DNA of 43,066 bases, taken from an uncultured bacterium. GTDB lineage: Bacteria; Actinomycetota; Actinomycetes; S36-B12; CAIYMF01. Shown one piece after another: positions 39,611-43,066 of this stretch. The translations under genes were made by a program, and so were the position numbers. Under the pieces are notes generated by a model. It did no database searches. It saw nothing but the letters and a program-made list of their open reading frames with translations, and was not told the DNA's origin. Position 1 is the first letter of the stretch. Each line of letters starts with the position of its first letter. The DNA lies in contig CAIYMF010000209.1 of assembly GCA_903927265.1 (NCBI GenBank), positions 1-43,066 on the forward strand, given 5' to 3'.

Positions 39611-40906
39611 GTGCAGCTCAGCGCTTTCGCATCAGCGTTTCGAACACCTGATCTTCGCAAGAAGATCCTGTTCACGATGGGTGTCCTTGCGGTCTTCCGT
39701 TTGGGGTCTACGGTTCCGACGCCGGGCGTTGACTATGGCGCGGTGCGTCGGTGTATCGCCGGGGCTTCGGACAATCCACTGTTGGGCTTGGTTAACCTCT
39801 TCAGCGGTGGCGCGTTGCTTCAACTGTCGGTGTTCGCCCTCGGCATCATGCCGTACATCACTGCCAGCATCATCCTGCAATTGCTCACCGTGGTTATTCC
39901 GCGGCTTGAAGCACTCAAGCAGGAGGGGCAATCGGGTCAAGCGACGATCACCCAATACACGCGGTACCTCACCATCGGCCTTGCGGTGCTGCAGTCAACG
40001 GCGATTATCGCGTTGGCTCGATCGGGCAACTTGCTGCCTGGCTGCAACGAGAAACTGATCCCGAACCAGTCGGTGTGGCTGATCATGTCAATGGTCATTT
40101 GCCTCACGGCCGGAACCGCTGTGGTGATGTGGATGGGCGAGCTCATCACCGATCGTGGTGTGGGTAACGGAATGTCGCTGCTGATCTTCACGTCGATTAT
40201 CGCGACGTTCCCCGGCCAACTCGCTCTGGTCTGGTCGGACAAGGGCCCGTTCATTTTCGGTCTCACCTTGCTCGTTGGCTTCTTCATCATCATGGGTGTG
40301 GTGTTTGTCGAGCAGGCACAGCGACGCATTCCCGTGCAGTACGCCAAGCGGATGGTGGGTCGACGCATGTACGGCGGCTCGTCGACGTACATTCCGCTCA
40401 AGGTCAACATGGCCGGTGTTATTCCGGTCATCTTTGCGTCGTCGCTGCTGTACATCCCGTACCTCGTCGTCACGCTGTCGGGCAGTTCGGCTGAGTGGGC
40501 GCAGTGGATTTTGCGCAACTTCCAGAACGGCACCGAGTGGCCTTATTTGATCGTGTACTTCCTGCTGATTTTGTTCTTCACGTACTTCTATGTGGCCATC
40601 ACCTTCAACCCGACTGAGGTGGCAGACAACATGAAGAAGTACGGCGGCTTCATTCCAGGAATCCGTGCCGGTCGGCCCACGGCTGAATACCTTGACTACG
40701 TCCTGACCCGACTAACCCTTCCTGGTGCCTTGTATCTGGCATGTATCGCGATCATTCCGTCGATCGCCTTCGTCTTCCTTGACGTGCAGAAGCGGTTCCT
40801 GTTCGGCGGAACCAGCCTGCTGATCATGGTGGGTGTCGGACTCGACACGGTGAAGCAGATCGAATCGCAACTGCAGCAGCGCAACTACGAGGGATTCCTG
40901 CGCTAA
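39611..40906 (+). CDS. secY: Preprotein translocase subunit SecY
   Basis: A 431-residue channel subunit of the Sec translocon with ten predicted membrane helices. FRTPDLRKKILFTMGVLAVF leads into helix 1; TPGVDY and the plug, GIMPYITASIILQLL (helix 2), GNGMSLLIFTSII, and the cytoplasmic loop RRIPVQYAKRMVGRRMYGG, which binds SecA or the ribosome, are all visible. GTG start after GGAGG with a 5-bp spacer. Confidence 0.97.
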   Translation: MQLSAFASAFRTPDLRKKILFTMGVLAVFRLGSTVPTPGVDYGAVRRCIAGASDNPLLGLVNLFSGGALLQLSVFALGIMPYITASIILQLLTVVIPRLEALKQEGQSGQATITQYTRYLTIGLAVLQSTAIIALARSGNLLPGCNEKLIPNQSVWLIMSMVICLTAGTAVVMWMGELITDRGVGNGMSLLIFTSIIATFPGQLALVWSDKGPFIFGLTLLVGFFIIMGVVFVEQAQRRIPVQYAKRMVGRRMYGGSSTYIPLKVNMAGVIPVIFASSLLYIPYLVVTLSGSSAEWAQWILRNFQNGTEWPYLIVYFLLILFFTYFYVAITFNPTEVADNMKKYGGFIPGIRAGRPTAEYLDYVLTRLTLPGALYLACIAIIPSIAFVFLDVQKRFLFGGTSLLIMVGVGLDTVKQIESQLQQRNYEGFLR

Positions 40907-40942
40907 ACGCAGGTCATGGCAACGACAGGGAGGCATGCGCAG

Positions 40943-41506
40943 ATGAGAATCGTGCTGATGGGCCCGCCCGGTGCCGGCAAGGGCACTCAGGCTGCCGTTG
41001 TGGCAGAGCGTCTGGGTATCCCGCACATTTCCACGGGCGAAATCTTTCGCGCCAATGTAGGTGCGGGCACTGCTCTGGGGATTGAAGCCAAGCGCTTCAT
41101 GGATTCCGGCGAGTACGTTCCCGATTCGGTGACCAACGCGATGGTGCGCGATCGCCTGGCCGAGCCCGACGCGACTACCGGTTTCTTGCTTGACGGCTAC
41201 CCGCGTACCGTTGACCAGGTTGGCGAACTTGATGCGATGCTTGCGCTGGCGGGGTTTTCTCTCGACACGGTTGTCGAACTCACAGCCGATGTCGACGTGG
41301 TCGTTGCACGGCTGATTGAGCGTGCCAGCCAGCAAGGTCGCGCCGATGACACCGAAGAGGTTATTCGCCGCCGACTTGAGGTGTATGCCGAGCAGACGGC
41401 ACCCCTCACAGCCGCCTACGCCGAACTGGGCCTGCTCGTGCAGGTCGATGGGATGGGAACGGTCAGTGACGTCACCGCGCGCCTGCTTGAGGCGCTCGGG
41501 GCCTAG
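40943..41506 (+). CDS. adk: Adenylate kinase
   Basis: A 187-residue adenylate kinase (ATP + AMP to 2 ADP). The P loop GPPGAGKGTQ is near the start, IPHISTGEIFRANV forms part of the AMP site, and LLDGYPRTVDQ and the short LID region ERASQQGRADD follow. No zinc cysteines are present; the short LID is typical of actinobacteria. ATG 40943 is supported by GGGAGG 9 bp upstream; ATG 40916 would add nine residues. secY-adk-map is a standard linkage. Confidence 0.96.
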   Translation: MRIVLMGPPGAGKGTQAAVVAERLGIPHISTGEIFRANVGAGTALGIEAKRFMDSGEYVPDSVTNAMVRDRLAEPDATTGFLLDGYPRTVDQVGELDAMLALAGFSLDTVVELTADVDVVVARLIERASQQGRADDTEEVIRRRLEVYAEQTAPLTAAYAELGLLVQVDGMGTVSDVTARLLEALGA

Positions 41507-41517
41507 CGCGGATTCGC

Positions 41518-42342
41518 ATGTTCGGTCGAAAGCGACGTATCGAAATCAAGACTCCCGCGCAATTTGCAATGATGCGCGAGGCAGGATTGGTGGTCGCCCG
41601 AACGTTGGAATTGCTGCGTTCTGAAACGAGGCCCGGAATCACTACTCTCGATCTGGATGTAGTGGCACGCGAGAGTTTGGCCTTGGAGGGTGCCACATCG
41701 TCCTTCCTCGGCTACCACGGGTTTCCTGCGGTGGTGTGCCTGTCAGTTAATGACGAGGTGGTACACGGAATCCCAGGGGATCGACGCTTGCGCGATGGTG
41801 ACATTCTGTCGATTGATTTCGGGGCCATCGTCGAAGGTTGGCATGGCGACGCGGCACTCACGGTGGCCGTCGGCGAGATCGACGGGGCTGACGCCTTGCT
41901 CAGTGAGGTCACCGAGCAGAGTCTGTGGGCCGGAATTGCGGCTACTTTCGCGGGTGCTCGATTGAGCGATATCGGTCATGCGGTGGAAACGTCGGTTCTA
42001 GCCCGGGGTGAGTACGGAATCATCGAGGAGTACGTGGGGCACGGCATCGGCTCGGCCATGCATATGGACCCCAGCGTGCCGAATTACGGTGAACCAGGCC
42101 ATGGCCCAGTGCTCGAGGTCGGAATGGCTCTGGCAATTGAGCCGATGGTGGTGCGAGGACTGCGTCATGTGCACACCCTTGATGACGGCTGGACGGTGGT
42201 GACTGACGACGGTTCGCGGGCCTGCCACTGGGAGCACACGGTGGCAATCACCGCCGATGGACCGTGGGTTCTGACAGCGCTCGACGGCGGTGCGGCGCGG
42301 CTTGGAAATCACGCGCCGGGTACGTCCGATTTGCCCGATTAG
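41518..42342 (+). CDS. map: Methionine aminopeptidase, type I
   Basis: A 274-residue type I enzyme that removes the initiator Met. The five metal ligands are in place: Asp100 and Asp111 (SIDFGAIVEGWHGDAALT), His175 (GHGIG), Glu208 (AIEPM) and Glu239 (WEHTVAI); His83 in VVHGIPGDR also fits. It is 11 bp after adk. A C-terminal tail of about 30 residues passes the catalytic fold. No N-terminal zinc-finger extension is present. Confidence 0.96.
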   Translation: MFGRKRRIEIKTPAQFAMMREAGLVVARTLELLRSETRPGITTLDLDVVARESLALEGATSSFLGYHGFPAVVCLSVNDEVVHGIPGDRRLRDGDILSIDFGAIVEGWHGDAALTVAVGEIDGADALLSEVTEQSLWAGIAATFAGARLSDIGHAVETSVLARGEYGIIEEYVGHGIGSAMHMDPSVPNYGEPGHGPVLEVGMALAIEPMVVRGLRHVHTLDDGWTVVTDDGSRACHWEHTVAITADGPWVLTALDGGAARLGNHAPGTSDLPD

Positions 42343-42351
42343 ACCCCCGGA

Positions 42352-42382
42352 TTGGCACTTCAGGGTCCGGACTGCGTAGACT
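42352..42382 (+). promoter_or_regulatory. Candidate infA promoter
   Basis: TTGGCA (42352-42357) and TAGACT (42377-42382) with a 19-bp spacer, 10 bp after the map stop. The long gap before infA (169 bp) and the TAGACT box support a separate transcript for infA-rpmJ and the genes that follow. Confidence 0.45.
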
Positions 42383-42511
42383 AGGTCCTCGGCTCGCTGC
42401 GAGCCACGTTCCTTCTTGTCTCGAACCGGATTTGTCCGATCGAAACGCGCAAGGGTTCAGGTCAGCAGTGGTCATCACGCTAGATATTTGATGAGGAGTT
42501 GCACGCACTTC

Positions 42512-42733
42512 ATGGCTAAGAAAGACGGCGCCATCGAACTCGAGGGCACCATTACCGAGTCGCTTCCGAACGCAATGTTTCGGGTTGAACTCGACAACGG
42601 CCATAAAGTGCTTGCCCACATCAGCGGCAAGATGCGGATGCACTACATTCGAATCCTGCCGGACGACCGCGTGGTTGTAGAGCTTTCGCCCTACGACCTT
42701 TCTCGTGGCCGCATTGTCTACCGGTATAAGTAA
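42512..42733 (+). CDS. infA: Translation initiation factor IF-1
   Basis: A 73-residue IF-1, an OB-fold protein that occupies the 30S A site during initiation. [20 protein letters not shown] at the start fixes ATG 42512; [20 protein letters not shown] and [17 protein letters not shown] are family hallmarks. GAGGAG lies about 14 bp upstream, farther than usual. Confidence 0.97.
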   Translation: MAKKDGAIELEGTITESLPNAMFRVELDNGHKVLAHISGKMRMHYIRILPDDRVVVELSPYDLSRGRIVYRYK

Positions 42734-42802
42734 GCGCCCTACCCGCACTGCCCACCGCTGTCGTGCCACCAGGCACGGATGCCCGCACGAGAGAGACTTG
42801 GG

Positions 42803-42916
42803 ATGAAGGTCCAGCCCAGCGTCAAGAAGATCTGCGACAAGTGCAAGGTCATCCGTCGCCACGGTCGAGTCATGGTTATTTGCGAGAACCCGCGCCACAA
42901 GCAGCGGCAGGGCTAG
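42803..42916 (+). CDS. rpmJ: 50S ribosomal protein L36
   Basis: A 37-residue L36, too short for a 60-residue cutoff. The protein [20 protein letters not shown] continues into [21 protein letters not shown], a third Cys and His form the zinc site, so it is the zinc-binding form. GAGAGACTTGGG precedes the ATG. infA-rpmJ is the normal order, and rpsM is expected next, beyond the window. Confidence 0.95.
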   Translation: MKVQPSVKKICDKCKVIRRHGRVMVICENPRHKQRQG

Positions 42917-42980
42917 TCGTTCGCACCATCCGCACCGCCTACAACTTCAATTACTTCCCTTAACCAGATGGCACCCGCCC

Positions 42981-43059
42981 CCTGATTGCACTCAGATCAG
43001 GACGACACCCCCGGCAGCAGGCTGGGGACCCGGCAGCACCACCGCCGGGAACGGTGTCC
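42981..43059 (+). promoter_or_regulatory. Structured leader upstream of the expected rpsM
   Basis: After rpmJ there is a cluster of nested repeats: CCTGAT/ATCAGG (42981-42986 with 42996-43001), then GACACC (43004-43009) closing with GGTGTC (43053-43058) around an inner CCCGGC/GCCGGG (43029-43034 with 43044-43049) and a smaller CCCC/GGGG pair. This could fold as a multi-branched leader RNA, perhaps autoregulatory for the rpsM-rpsK-rpsD operon. No start codon for rpsM is visible before the window ends. Confidence 0.4.
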
Positions 43060-43066
43060 TCACAGA

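Overview
The window is 43 kb of high-GC (about 60-63% by eye) chromosomal DNA from a member of the Actinomycetota. The placement rests on gene order and protein type: tRNA-Thr, tRNA-Met and rpmG next to paired MaoC-fold dehydratases and murB; then tRNA-Trp-secE-nusG-rplK-rplA, rplJ-rplL, rpoB-rpoC, the str operon (rpsL-rpsG-fusA-tuf), and an uninterrupted S10/spc run from rpsJ to rplO followed by secY-adk-map-infA-rpmJ. A TTG start for rpoB, a zinc-type S14, a four-cysteine L33 and a short-LID adenylate kinase fit the same phylum. No species or genus can be named from the sequence alone. No prophage, insertion sequence or CRISPR array was seen.

Layout. 1-955: the 3' end of a complex I-like or group 4 hydrogenase-like cluster (nuoB fragment, nuoC, nuoI), coupled to a DUF1697 gene. 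1487-7630: accessory genes: yajQ, a HAD hydrolase, tRNA-Tyr, a small secreted peptidoglycan-binding protein, a frameshifted exported protein, a membrane histidine kinase with its LuxR-type regulator, and an SDR oxidoreductase. 7711-12248: tRNA-Thr, tRNA-Met, rpmG, a FabG-like reductase with two MaoC-type dehydratases (a probable acyl-chain reduction/dehydration set), murB and an aspartate aminotransferase. 12396-24450: tRNA-Trp, the secE-nusG and L11/L1, L10/L12 operons, and RNA polymerase beta and beta'. 24513-25061: a lone SAP/DUF6434 gene on the minus strand. 25512-42916: translation genes, all on the plus strand. The window ends in a structured leader just upstream of where rpsM is expected.

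The core genes work together in transcription elongation (RpoB, RpoC, NusG), ribosome assembly, elongation (EF-G, EF-Tu), initiation (IF-1), N-terminal Met removal (Map) and export (SecE, SecY). Many junctions use ATGA or TGATG overlaps, implying translational coupling. Larger gaps hold perfect inverted repeats: rplA-rplJ, rplL-rpoB, rpoC, the rpsL leader, tuf-rpsJ and after rpmJ.

The points most worth a second look are: (1) a NusG with an acidic N-terminal extension made of about eight 14-residue repeats with no Lys or Arg; (2) a histidine kinase that looks internally duplicated; (3) a frameshifted secreted protein gene; (4) structured leaders in front of rpsL and (probably) rpsM, and a triple hairpin between rplL and rpoB. 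No clearly new multi-gene system is visible; most of the window is conserved core.
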